A stretch of 64,000 nt of DNA, taken from Pseudomonas haemolytica (GTDB lineage: Bacteria; Pseudomonadota; Gammaproteobacteria; Pseudomonadales; Pseudomonadaceae). The notes beneath the pieces are model-generated. The model made no database searches. It was not told the origin of the DNA and worked only from the letters and a program-made list of their open reading frames with translations. Position 1 is the first letter of the stretch. Every line of letters begins with the position of its first letter. The translations under genes were made by a program, and so were the position numbers. The stretch covers positions 248,001-312,000 of the forward strand of contig NZ_VOIW01000005.1 in assembly GCF_009659625.1 (NCBI RefSeq). Direction: 5' to 3'. Of the stretch, positions 8,435-16,438 are shown one piece after another.

Positions 8435-9928
8435 TCAGGGATGAAACTTACGCCCCAACGCCTCAAGCCGCACCGCAATCGGCGGCAGGCGTTCGCTGCT
8501 GCGGGCGAGGGTCTCGACGTCGTCGGCGGTGTTTTGGGCGATGTTCTGCACTGACTGCAAGCGCTCGACAATCTCCAGGTTGGCCGAACTCTGCTCGCGG
8601 GTGGTAGTGACGATGCGGCCGTTGAGTTGATCGATATGGGCGATGTCCTGGCCCACGGCGCGGAGCATGTCCACCGCCAGTTGACTGTCTTCCACGCAGC
8701 GCTCTACGCCTTCGCGGCTGGCATGCATGGCTTCGACGGCGTGGCGGCTGCCGTGTTGCAGGCCCTCGATGATGGTTTTGATTTCCTGGGTGGAGAGGGC
8801 GGTGCGCTGGGCGAGGCTGCGCACTTCATCGGCCACCACGGCAAAACCACGGCCTTGCTCGCCGGCGCGGGCGGCTTCGATAGCGGCGTTGAGGGCCAAC
8901 AGGTTGGTCTGGTTGGCAATGCTGCTGATCACCTCGAGCACCGAGCCGATTTGCTCGGCCTGTACGGCCAGCGATTGCACGGTGGATTCAGTGCCGTTGA
9001 TGCGTGCAGCCAATTGGCTGATTTCATGCTGGGCGCGGCCGACGCTTTCCTGGCCGCGAACTATCTGCTGGCTGGCCTGGCCTGCATGCTCCACCGCTTG
9101 TTCGACCTGCACGGTGATATGGCTCATGGCGCCTTCCATGCGCTGCATCGAACCGGTCATCTCGCCGATCTGCGCCAGTTGGTGCCGCGCACCTTTTTCC
9201 AGGGTGCCGCTGGCGGTGGCCAATTCCTGGCCGAGTTGGCCCAGGCCGTGGGAGTCGCGGGCTACGCCGTCGATCAAGTGGGTGAGCTGTTGCAGGAAGT
9301 GGTCGAAACGCGTGGCCAGGGAGACCCGCGACTTGCCTTCGCCTTTGGCCGACTCCACGGTGAACTGCGAGGTGACGGCAAGCATCTTCTCGAGCATTTC
9401 CTGGCTCTCTAGCGCATCTGCCTGGCTATGCACAGCCAGGTAAAGCAGAGCGACGGTTTCCATCACGACATAGAACGCGTGAACGAAGATCATCGTCCAG
9501 CCGCCGTGATGCTCCATCACAAACACCGGCACACCTTGGTGCTGCAACGCATGGAACACCACGTGGTGCACAGCGATGGTCAGCGCCGCCACCAGGATTG
9601 GCAGCCAGTCACGATAGAACGTCAACACCGCCAGCAACGCGAAGATGCCGAAGTGGGATTCGATCACCCCCTGTGCCTGGTTGATGTGCAGCGCCGCCAT
9701 CACCATCAGGCCGGCGCCCAGTGCGCAGCGCATCACACGGGTGCCGCCGATGACGCGGTAAAGCGCCGTCAGCACCACGCCGGTGCCGCCCCCGACGGTC
9801 AATGCCTGTATCAGGGTGTTGTGCCAGAACGCCAACCCCAGGGAGAACAGAAACATCAGCCAGATCAACGCCAGCATGATGCGGTCGGCCTTGCGGTAGT
9901 GCTCGAGAAAACGGGTGCGGACGGGCAT
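8435..9928 (-). CDS. Methyl-accepting chemotaxis protein without a periplasmic sensor domain
   Basis: A 497-residue chemoreceptor. The first 190 residues are largely hydrophobic, with five or six membrane segments and short loops, and no Cache or four-helix sensor domain. The cytoplasmic signalling part has the hairpin tip SIANQTNLLALNAAIEAARA followed by GEQGRGFAVVADEVRSLAQR. It should control the CheA/CheW array. The membrane-embedded sensor suggests it reports on the membrane or energy state, or pairs with another protein; that is inference. No HAMP domain is obvious. Confidence 0.9.
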   Translation of the reverse strand: MPVRTRFLEHYRKADRIMLALIWLMFLFSLGLAFWHNTLIQALTVGGGTGVVLTALYRVIGGTRVMRCALGAGLMVMAALHINQAQGVIESHFGIFALLAVLTFYRDWLPILVAALTIAVHHVVFHALQHQGVPVFVMEHHGGWTMIFVHAFYVVMETVALLYLAVHSQADALESQEMLEKMLAVTSQFTVESAKGEGKSRVSLATRFDHFLQQLTHLIDGVARDSHGLGQLGQELATASGTLEKGARHQLAQIGEMTGSMQRMEGAMSHITVQVEQAVEHAGQASQQIVRGQESVGRAQHEISQLAARINGTESTVQSLAVQAEQIGSVLEVISSIANQTNLLALNAAIEAARAGEQGRGFAVVADEVRSLAQRTALSTQEIKTIIEGLQHGSRHAVEAMHASREGVERCVEDSQLAVDMLRAVGQDIAHIDQLNGRIVTTTREQSSANLEIVERLQSVQNIAQNTADDVETLARSSERLPPIAVRLEALGRKFHP

Positions 9929-10075
9929 TCACTCTTACTCCATGAGGGTGGGGCGCCGAGGTCAAGCAAGCACGCGGCGTGCCACGAAGGCGCGCCGCTG
10001 TGGAGTGAAGCAGATGTTCGGGATTTTGTGCGGTTGCCAACGTTTTATCGGCATGCCAGCGGGGGGCTTTAAGAA

Positions 10076-10097
10076 CGGCTGCCCGAGCGGGCAGCCG
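10076..10097 (-). terminator. Terminator of the second TonB receptor gene
   Basis: A 9-bp perfect stem CGGCTGCCC/GGGCAGCCG with a GAGC loop, followed leftward by TTCTTAAAG, 16 bases after the receptor stop. Confidence 0.65.
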
Positions 10098-10112
10098 GCA
10101 CAGCATGGATGA

Positions 10113-12266
10113 TCAGAAACTGTATTTGGCAGTGACCATCATGTTGCGTGGAGCACCATAGGTATCACCGCCATAGTCCACGGATTCGGAAATGGACAGG
10201 TAGTACCGGCGATCAAAGATGTTGTTGGCGTTGAGCTGCAAGTCCAGGTGCTGGTTGACCCGGTAGCCGGCCATCAGGTCGGTGACGGCATAGCCGCCTT
10301 GCTTGAGCCGGTAGTTGCTGCCATCCGCGAGCTTGATGTCGTTGTACATGCGGCTCTGCCAGGAGACGTTGCCGCCCACCCGGAGTTTTTCCAGCGGGCC
10401 TTGAAAGTTGTAGCGGGTGGTCACCTTGAACAGGTGCTCCGGCGTATCGGTGTCGAACTGCTTGTTGACCTTCTGTGGGTTGGCGTCGTCCTTGATGGTG
10501 TGGGTTCGTGCGTAGGTATAGCCACCGCCGAGCTGCCAGTTCTCGGTCAAGGCACCTTGCAGTTCGAAGTCGATACCCTGGCTGCGGATCTCACCTGAGG
10601 CTTCATAGCAGGATGCCTGCGGGCAATTTGGCACGACGATCTGCACGGCGCGATTTTCCTGATCGACGCGGAACAGCGCCAGGCTCGCATTCAGCGCGCC
10701 GCCCAGGTATTCGCCTTTGATGCCGACTTCGTAGTTCTTGCCCACGATCGGCTTGAGTGGGGTAGCGTTGGTGCTCTTTTCTTTTTGCGGCGTGAAGATG
10801 TCGCTGTAGCTGACATACACCGAATATTGATCATCCAGGTCGTAGATCAAGCCGGCGTAGCGCGTGAGGTTGCGGGTGACCTTGTAGTCGCCGTCACCAT
10901 CGCGGTTGTCGTAGTCGTACCAGTCCAGGCGCCCGCCAAGGATCAGCTTCAGCGGGTCGGCCAGGCTCAGGCGCGTGGTCATGTAGAAACCGTCCTGGGT
11001 GGTGACTTCACGTTGGTTGTTGGTGCGGGTGAAATTCGGTTTGCCGGCGTTGATCGGCCAGTTCATGTCATACGGACTGTAGTTGTGGGTGGTCATGTCG
11101 TAGATGCGTTTGCTGGCGCCCACTACCAGTTCGTGGGTTCGCCCTAGTGCCTGGAACGGGCCGCTGACAAAGGCGTCGACACCGGCCTGGTTTTCGTCGT
11201 AAGAGGCCTGGTACACCGTGCGGGCCAGGGTATTTGGCGTCCAGCGCGATTGGTAGGAGCCAGAGAACAACGCGTCCTGTTCGGAATAGTTGGCGTTGAC
11301 CTGCAGGTTCCAGTCATTGGCCAGGCGCTGGCGCAGCTCGGCAAACACCGTGTTGATTTCCTGGTCCTTGTTTTCCCAGTCGGTGCCTGGGTTGTAGGAG
11401 CGCGACAGGTCGAGGTGATGACCATCCAGGCCGACCATCGACGCCCCCCAGAAGTAGTTGGTCTTGTCCTTCTGATTCGAGTAGCCGAGGGTCAGGCTGG
11501 TGTCTTCGCTCAGGTCGGCTTCGGTGACGGCATAGAACAGGCCGTGATCCTGCTCGGCTTTGTCGATGAAACTGTTGGCATCGCGGTAGGAGGTCACGAC
11601 CCGGCCGCGCCAGGTGCCACTGTCATTCAGCGGGCTGGAGGCGTCGAGTTCGCCACGGTAGTCGTCCCAACTGCCGGCGGCACCGGTGAGGGTGATTTTC
11701 TGTTCGTCCAGCGGGCGCTTGCGGATCATGTTGATGGCGGCCGAAGGGTTGCCCGCGCCGGTCACCAGACCGGTGGCGCCACGCACCACCTCAACGCGAT
11801 CGAACATCGCCAGGTTTGGCTGGGCGCCCACCGACACGCCGTTATAGCCACTGGGGATGCCGTCATACATGATGTTGTCGATATCAAAACCGCGTGCGGT
11901 ATAGCCCTGGCGGCCGGGGCCGCTGGAGTAGTTGAGGAACAGCCCCGGCGTGGCGTTGACCACGTCGTTGATGCTGGTCATCGCCTGGTCATCCATGCGC
12001 TGACGCGTGATCACGGTGACGGCCTGCGGGGTTTCACGCAGGGTCAGCGGTAGCTTGGTCGCGGTTTTCATCGAGCCGGTGGTGTACGACTCCGAGCCTT
12101 CGGTAATTTCGCCAAGCTGCTGGCCCGAGACCTGGGTGGCGCCCAGTTCAATGGTGGTCGGTGCCTCGGTTTCGGCGGCCGAGGCCGCTTGAGAAGTTGC
12201 TAGACAGATAGCCATCGCCATCAGACTGGGAGAAAAAACGTTGCCGCCGCGTTGTTGCACAGACAT
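10113..12266 (-). CDS. TonB-dependent siderophore receptor (no signalling domain)
   Basis: A 717-residue outer-membrane importer. A signal peptide ends near QAASAAET, and the plug follows directly (TLRETPQAVTVITRQRMDD, then DRVEVVRGATGLVTGAGNPS). The barrel ends MMVTAKYSF. It closely parallels the receptor at 3160-5589 from the SYTTG segment onward but lacks the STN domain, so it should transport without signalling. I chose ATG 12266 with a GGGGAG ten bases upstream; a TTG at 12284 is an alternative start. A Fur box lies about 50 bases upstream. Confidence 0.92.
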   Translation of the reverse strand: MSVQQRGGNVFSPSLMAMAICLATSQAASAAETEAPTTIELGATQVSGQQLGEITEGSESYTTGSMKTATKLPLTLRETPQAVTVITRQRMDDQAMTSINDVVNATPGLFLNYSSGPGRQGYTARGFDIDNIMYDGIPSGYNGVSVGAQPNLAMFDRVEVVRGATGLVTGAGNPSAAINMIRKRPLDEQKITLTGAAGSWDDYRGELDASSPLNDSGTWRGRVVTSYRDANSFIDKAEQDHGLFYAVTEADLSEDTSLTLGYSNQKDKTNYFWGASMVGLDGHHLDLSRSYNPGTDWENKDQEINTVFAELRQRLANDWNLQVNANYSEQDALFSGSYQSRWTPNTLARTVYQASYDENQAGVDAFVSGPFQALGRTHELVVGASKRIYDMTTHNYSPYDMNWPINAGKPNFTRTNNQREVTTQDGFYMTTRLSLADPLKLILGGRLDWYDYDNRDGDGDYKVTRNLTRYAGLIYDLDDQYSVYVSYSDIFTPQKEKSTNATPLKPIVGKNYEVGIKGEYLGGALNASLALFRVDQENRAVQIVVPNCPQASCYEASGEIRSQGIDFELQGALTENWQLGGGYTYARTHTIKDDANPQKVNKQFDTDTPEHLFKVTTRYNFQGPLEKLRVGGNVSWQSRMYNDIKLADGSNYRLKQGGYAVTDLMAGYRVNQHLDLQLNANNIFDRRYYLSISESVDYGGDTYGAPRNMMVTAKYSF

Positions 12267-12313
12267 GGATGTGGAGCTCCCCAATGCCGTCCGTGGCGAA
12301 TAATAAATCTGTT

Positions 12314-12330
12314 GATAATTGTTCTCATTA
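12314..12330. promoter_or_regulatory. Fur box upstream of the TonB receptor
   Basis: GATAATTGTTCTCATTA matches the Fur consensus (GATAATGATAATCATTATC) well and lies 48 bases before the receptor start. It implies repression by Fur-Fe(II). Confidence 0.7.
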
Positions 12331-12488
12331 GTGTGGCAGATTGAGTCTCAGGGAAAAAGCCTCCTGGCAGAATTGTTTAACCAAATTTTCACAGCGACGA
12401 AACAGGTCATTTGCCATGTACGTTGCCTGCGCACAATGCTGTTCGCCACGCCTGCCTCAAGCTTGGTCGCTGCGATAAAAGCCCGTGC

Positions 12489-13250
12489 CTACGTAAACAC
12501 GATTTCGTAAGGGTCACGCATGCGTTCAAGCAATATCTGGGCAAGCATGGGCGGCAAACCGATCTCTGGATCACCCATCAATTGACTGGCATAGGCATGG
12601 GCGGCGTGCAGCTTGCGCGCCACGCTCCAAGTGTCCAGGCGTACCTTGCGCGCACGCTGCCAGGGAATCACCGAGCCTTCCCGCGCCGGCCAGTGCCAGG
12701 CCCAGATCGGCAGTTCATACAGTCGCGCGCCTACCGTGCTGCAGGCCTTGGCACTGGCCCGCCCAACGGCATCGTGATCGTCATTACCGTCGTGGCGCCA
12801 AGTGGTAAACACCACGTCGCCAGGTTGCAGGTAGCGTGCGATGAACTGGCTCATCGGTTGTTCACGGACGGCCAGTGCGTCATCGCAAAACCCGCCGCGA
12901 ATCCATTTCAAGCTGTGCAACGGCATGCCCAAGCGCCGCAGTGCCTCGGCGCTTTCCTGCGGGCGCACCACGCTCAAGCGGCTGGCGGGCCACACATGGG
13001 AGCCCGGGTGGCTGGCGCTGCCATCGGTGATGGAGATCAGTTGCAGTGGGTGTTCGCGGGTGCTGAGCAATTGCAGCAAACCGCCGCACGCCAGGACTTC
13101 ATCCCCCGGGTGCGGTGCAATGACCACGACCCGGGCGCCAGGCGGTACCAGTGTGCTGATCGGGATGGAAGGGACTTGCGCCAACTGCGGCGCGCTGTTC
13201 CAGATTTGCGCGGGGCCGCGACGGCCATCGCTTAAGGAGGCAGGCTTCAT
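12489..13250 (-). CDS. PIG-L family deacetylase-like protein, altered active site
   Basis: A 253-residue LmbE/PIG-L fold protein, as shown by VIAPHPGDEVLACGGLL near residue 47 and NDDHDAVGRASAKAC near residue 155. The canonical motif is HPDDE, whose first Asp is the general base; here it is HPGDE, so that Asp is replaced by Gly while the zinc-binding His and second Asp remain. It is a paralogue of the gene at 14684-15442, which has the intact motif. It is the last gene of the leftward block, 181 bases beyond the glycosyltransferase, so it may have its own promoter. Confidence 0.85.
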   Translation of the reverse strand: MKPASLSDGRRGPAQIWNSAPQLAQVPSIPISTLVPPGARVVVIAPHPGDEVLACGGLLQLLSTREHPLQLISITDGSASHPGSHVWPASRLSVVRPQESAEALRRLGMPLHSLKWIRGGFCDDALAVREQPMSQFIARYLQPGDVVFTTWRHDGNDDHDAVGRASAKACSTVGARLYELPIWAWHWPAREGSVIPWQRARKVRLDTWSVARKLHAAHAYASQLMGDPEIGLPPMLAQILLERMRDPYEIVFT

Positions 13251-13431
13251 TTGGGGTGTTACATCCTTGTCGGTTGATACCGGGTCGTGCCCTGTTGACG
13301 GGTCGACTCTCTTGTTTTCACCTCAGGCTCCGCTGTGGTGAGGGCTCGGCATACCATTCCTGGAATGCCGTGCGAGGCGTTATGAGCATAGACAAGGATG
13401 TATCGCTTTTACATTTTGTGTTGTCGTTTTT

Positions 13432-14091
13432 TTACGAAACCTGCATCAGGCTTTTCAAGTAGTCGCCGAACCCGCCCTGGGCCCGGCAGTCCAGGCGCGC
13501 ACTGGTGACCACTTGCGGCGCATGGCTCCAGGCGATGGAGGCGCCGCAACGTTCCAGCTCGCGCACCAGTTGCACATCTTCATGGCACGCCAGCGGTGCA
13601 AACCCTCCCGCCTGCACATAGGCACTGGCACTGACCCCCAGGTTGGCGCCATGGATATGCCGATGCCCATCGCGCGCCTGGTAGGCCTGGTGATAGCGGA
13701 TCTGCGCTGCCGGGTCGAAGCCTTCGCTCCAGGCGTCCACGGTCACCGTGCCACATACCGCGTCGCAGCCCAGGGCCAGCTGCGCCACCAGCCAGTCGGG
13801 GGCCACGCGACTGTCGGCGTCGGTACAGGATATCCACCGTGCACCTTGATCCAATAAATGCCGTGCGCCGACGCCGCGCGCCTGCCCGACATTGCGCGCC
13901 TGCACGTGCAGGCTGTGTACTCGGTGAGCCTGGGCAATCGCAACGCTGCCATCGCTGCAGCTGTCGAGCACCACCAGGATGTGTACCGCTTCTCCCTCCA
14001 GGCCCGGATGGCTGGCGGCAATCCGTGCCGCCTGCAGGCACTCACCCAACAGCGCCTCCTCGTTATGTACCGGGATCAAAATACCGATCAT
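13432..14091 (-). CDS. Family 2 glycosyltransferase
   Basis: A 219-residue GT-A fold protein. MIGILIPVHNEEALLGECLQ opens the nucleotide-binding half, VVLDSCSDGS is the first acidic motif, and ISCTDADSRV holds the DxD-like metal site. It is short for the family and has no membrane segment. The ATG overlaps the stop of the upstream methyltransferase as ATGA, which indicates translational coupling and decides the start. It probably transfers a sugar in the same modification pathway as the flanking deacetylase and methyltransferase; the acceptor is unknown. Confidence 0.85.
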   Translation of the reverse strand: MIGILIPVHNEEALLGECLQAARIAASHPGLEGEAVHILVVLDSCSDGSVAIAQAHRVHSLHVQARNVGQARGVGARHLLDQGARWISCTDADSRVAPDWLVAQLALGCDAVCGTVTVDAWSEGFDPAAQIRYHQAYQARDGHRHIHGANLGVSASAYVQAGGFAPLACHEDVQLVRELERCGASIAWSHAPQVVTSARLDCRAQGGFGDYLKSLMQVS

Positions 14092-14687
14092 CGCAAACCC
14101 TCGTGGCATGCGACCGAGGTGCCGTCGCGGCTCCAGAGGTCGAGCAGGAAATCGTTGTCATGGTGCTGCACCAAAGGCGGCATACCCCATCGTTGCTGGA
14201 GCAGGGCGTGTACCTGTTCAGCGGTTTGCGGGCAACCGTCGATGTAGGGCCGCCAATGGCAGGCCAGTAATTGACCATCGTCGGTCAAGGCGGCGAGGGC
14301 GCGATCCATCAGACGATGCAAATCTTCGACGTCGAGGTAGTAACAAAGCTCACTCAGTACGATCAGCTCGAACTGCCCCGTGGGCCATTGCTCGGGTAAA
14401 CGCCGCTGTTCTACCTGGGCGTGGGGGAAGTCCACCATTCGTGCCTGTGCCAAGCGCACCGCCGCGCTTGCGGTGTCGCAACAAACCAGGCGCTCGCAAC
14501 GGCTGGCCAGTTCAGCACTCAGCTCGCCGTTGGCACAGCCTGGCTCGAATATCGAGGTGTAGCGCGGCCGGGTCAGCACGGCCAGGGTCAGGGCACGTTT
14601 GCGTTGTTCATACCAGCGCTGACGAAACGCCCAGGGGTCGTCATTGCCGGCAAACAGTTGATCGAAGTAGGGCGTTGCCACACTCAT
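14088..14687 (-). CDS. NodS-like SAM-dependent methyltransferase
   Basis: A 199-residue class I methyltransferase. The N-terminus YFDQLFAGNDDPWAFRQRWY then EQRKRALTLAVL is characteristic of the NodS group. The SAM-binding motif I is IFEPGCANGELSAELASRC, followed by an acidic residue near CCDTAS. NodS methylates a deacetylated glucosamine unit of Nod factor after NodB acts; here it sits between a PIG-L deacetylase and a glycosyltransferase, a comparable enzyme set. Both ends overlap neighbouring genes by four bases (ATGA). Confidence 0.87.
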   Translation of the reverse strand: MSVATPYFDQLFAGNDDPWAFRQRWYEQRKRALTLAVLTRPRYTSIFEPGCANGELSAELASRCERLVCCDTASAAVRLAQARMVDFPHAQVEQRRLPEQWPTGQFELIVLSELCYYLDVEDLHRLMDRALAALTDDGQLLACHWRPYIDGCPQTAEQVHALLQQRWGMPPLVQHHDNDFLLDLWSRDGTSVACHEGLR

Positions 14688-15442
14688 ACGAACACCACTT
14701 CAAAAGGTTGCAGCAAGCGCTCCACTACATAGGGCGCCAGCACCGGTGGCAGGCCGATTTGCGGGTCGCCTTCCAACTGGCTGGCGAAGGCGTGGATCGC
14801 ATGGCGTTTGCGCGCCACGGCTTCTACGGTCAATGGAATCTTGCGCGCTCGGTGCCAGGGCACCATGTCGTCCTCAGCAGTGGCCCAGTGCCAAGTCCAT
14901 ACCGGCAGTTCGTACAAGGTCGCGCCGACGGCCTGGGCTGCCTTGGCGCTGGCGCGGCCCACGGCTTCATGGTCGCAGTGGCCGTCTTCGCGCCAGGTGG
15001 CGAACACCACGTCAGTGGGCTTGAGGTGGCGCTGGATAAACTCGCAGAGCTGGGCTTCGCGCTCAGCGACTTTGCTGTCGGCAAACCCGGCGCGCAGCCA
15101 TTTCAAACTGTGCAGCGGCAAGCCAAGACGATGCAGGGCCTGGGCCGACTCCTGCGGGCGTACCACACTCAGACGCTCCACCGGCCAACGCTGCGAGCCG
15201 GGATGGCTGGCGCTGCCATCGGTGACGGAGATCAACTGCATGGGCCGGCCCAGCGCCGCGAGACCTTGCAGCAGGCCACCGCTGCCAAGTACTTCATCGT
15301 CCGGGTGCGGGGCGATAATCACGGCGCGGTGCCCCTCGGGTACCAACTGCGCGACGCTGATGTGCGGCAATTCGGCCAGCCGTGTCGAGGTTTGCCAGTG
15401 ATTCAGCGGTGTGCCTTGGCCGACAATCGGATTGGGTTTCAT
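14684..15442 (-). CDS. PIG-L family N-acetylglucosaminyl-type deacetylase
   Basis: A 252-residue LmbE/PIG-L protein with an intact metal site: IIAPHPDDEVLGSGGLL near residue 45 supplies His, Asp and the general-base Asp, and GHCDHEAVGRASAKA the third ligand. The family removes N-acetyl groups from sugars (GlcNAc-PI, mycothiol and bacillithiol precursors). I chose ATG 15442, which overlaps the upstream stop as ATGA; the longer open frame to its right is Arg/Pro-rich noise from the next gene. It is a paralogue of the protein at 12489-13250. Confidence 0.88.
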   Translation of the reverse strand: MKPNPIVGQGTPLNHWQTSTRLAELPHISVAQLVPEGHRAVIIAPHPDDEVLGSGGLLQGLAALGRPMQLISVTDGSASHPGSQRWPVERLSVVRPQESAQALHRLGLPLHSLKWLRAGFADSKVAEREAQLCEFIQRHLKPTDVVFATWREDGHCDHEAVGRASAKAAQAVGATLYELPVWTWHWATAEDDMVPWHRARKIPLTVEAVARKRHAIHAFASQLEGDPQIGLPPVLAPYVVERLLQPFEVVFV

Positions 15443-16437
15443 AACTGCCACCTTCCACTGGGTTCGCCGGCCACCTGTTCGCCCAGGGCGGCCAGGTCGC
15501 GTTCGGCATGGCTTTGCCGCACATACACCGGTAAGTCCGCCATCAGTTGGGCAAAGTGCGGGTCCTTGCAATACGGCCCAGCGCCGACGCCCCGGCCGAC
15601 GTGATGCATGACCTTCTCAACGGTGTCCTCGATGCAGGCTCGTGTCTGTTGTGCCAGTTGCCGGGCATCGGCGCTGGGCTCATGGTCGATCTGCTCGGCG
15701 CTGGCGCGCAGTACGCAGGCGGCGCCGTTCAAGGCGCTATCGACCGCACCGAGGTGCGCCAGGGCATGGGGCTCCGGGCGCTTGGCGCAGTGGGCGCGCA
15801 ACACTTCACCCAGGCGTTGCGCAGCACCGTACCAGCACGCGGCGATGCCGACCCCGCCTTGCCAGAAGCCCGGACGGGACAGGTAATCGCCTGGCCCGCC
15901 AACCGCTACACCTCTGGCTTCGCTGAAGAGAATTTCGACGCTGCCCGTGGCGGCCATGCCTACCGCATTCCATCCCTCATCCGTTACCCTGACGCCAGGT
16001 TGGTCCATCGGCACGGCCACCAGTTGTTGGCGCTCCTCCTCATCCCAGGCGGTGAGCAATCCGTGGCTGACCACCGCCGCGCCGGAGCACCAGGCTTTGC
16101 GCCCGTCGACGATCAGCTGCTGGCCGTCGCGCCGCACCCGCACTTTGGCGGTGGGTGGCTCGGCCGCCCACATGCCCCACGTACTGCCCAGTGGCGGCAG
16201 CGGACTATTGAGTTCGGCAATGATCGCCAGCGCGTCGGTATGGCCTTCGAACAACTTGCACAGGCGCAAGTCATGGCCAGCCACTTGGGCCAGCCCACTG
16301 AAGCGCGCCAGGGTCTGGCCGCTGCCCGGCAGCGGCAGTTGATCCAGCCCTTCCTCCTGAAGTGCCTTCAGCGCATCGCCAAGGGCCTGCGTATTCGCAT
16401 AGCCCCGGTAGCCCTGAAGGAAGCTGTGCAACGCCAT
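15439..16437 (-). CDS. Acyl-CoA dehydrogenase-like flavoprotein
   Basis: A 332-residue protein with acyl-CoA-dehydrogenase-like features: a middle beta segment WSTWGMWAAEP-type region with WCSGAAVVSHGLLTAW, and a C-terminal helical part with QTRACIEDTVEKVMHHVG. The N-terminal domain is short and I see no convincing catalytic Glu, so it may use an unusual substrate. The ATG at 16437 starts one base beyond the glgX stop, so the gene should be cotranscribed with glgX. A role in making or modifying a product of the deacetylase/methyltransferase/glycosyltransferase genes is inference. Confidence 0.78.
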   Translation of the reverse strand: MALHSFLQGYRGYANTQALGDALKALQEEGLDQLPLPGSGQTLARFSGLAQVAGHDLRLCKLFEGHTDALAIIAELNSPLPPLGSTWGMWAAEPPTAKVRVRRDGQQLIVDGRKAWCSGAAVVSHGLLTAWDEEERQQLVAVPMDQPGVRVTDEGWNAVGMAATGSVEILFSEARGVAVGGPGDYLSRPGFWQGGVGIAACWYGAAQRLGEVLRAHCAKRPEPHALAHLGAVDSALNGAACVLRASAEQIDHEPSADARQLAQQTRACIEDTVEKVMHHVGRGVGAGPYCKDPHFAQLMADLPVYVRQSHAERDLAALGEQVAGEPSGRWQL

Positions 16438-16438
16438 C

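Noticed and set aside
13979..15604. Long plus-strand open frame (541 codons) opposite the deacetylase and methyltransferase genes
   Set aside because: Its sequence is Arg/Ala/Gly-rich shadow of GC-rich genes on the other strand, with no family motif. The minus-strand genes have clear active-site motifs and coupled starts.
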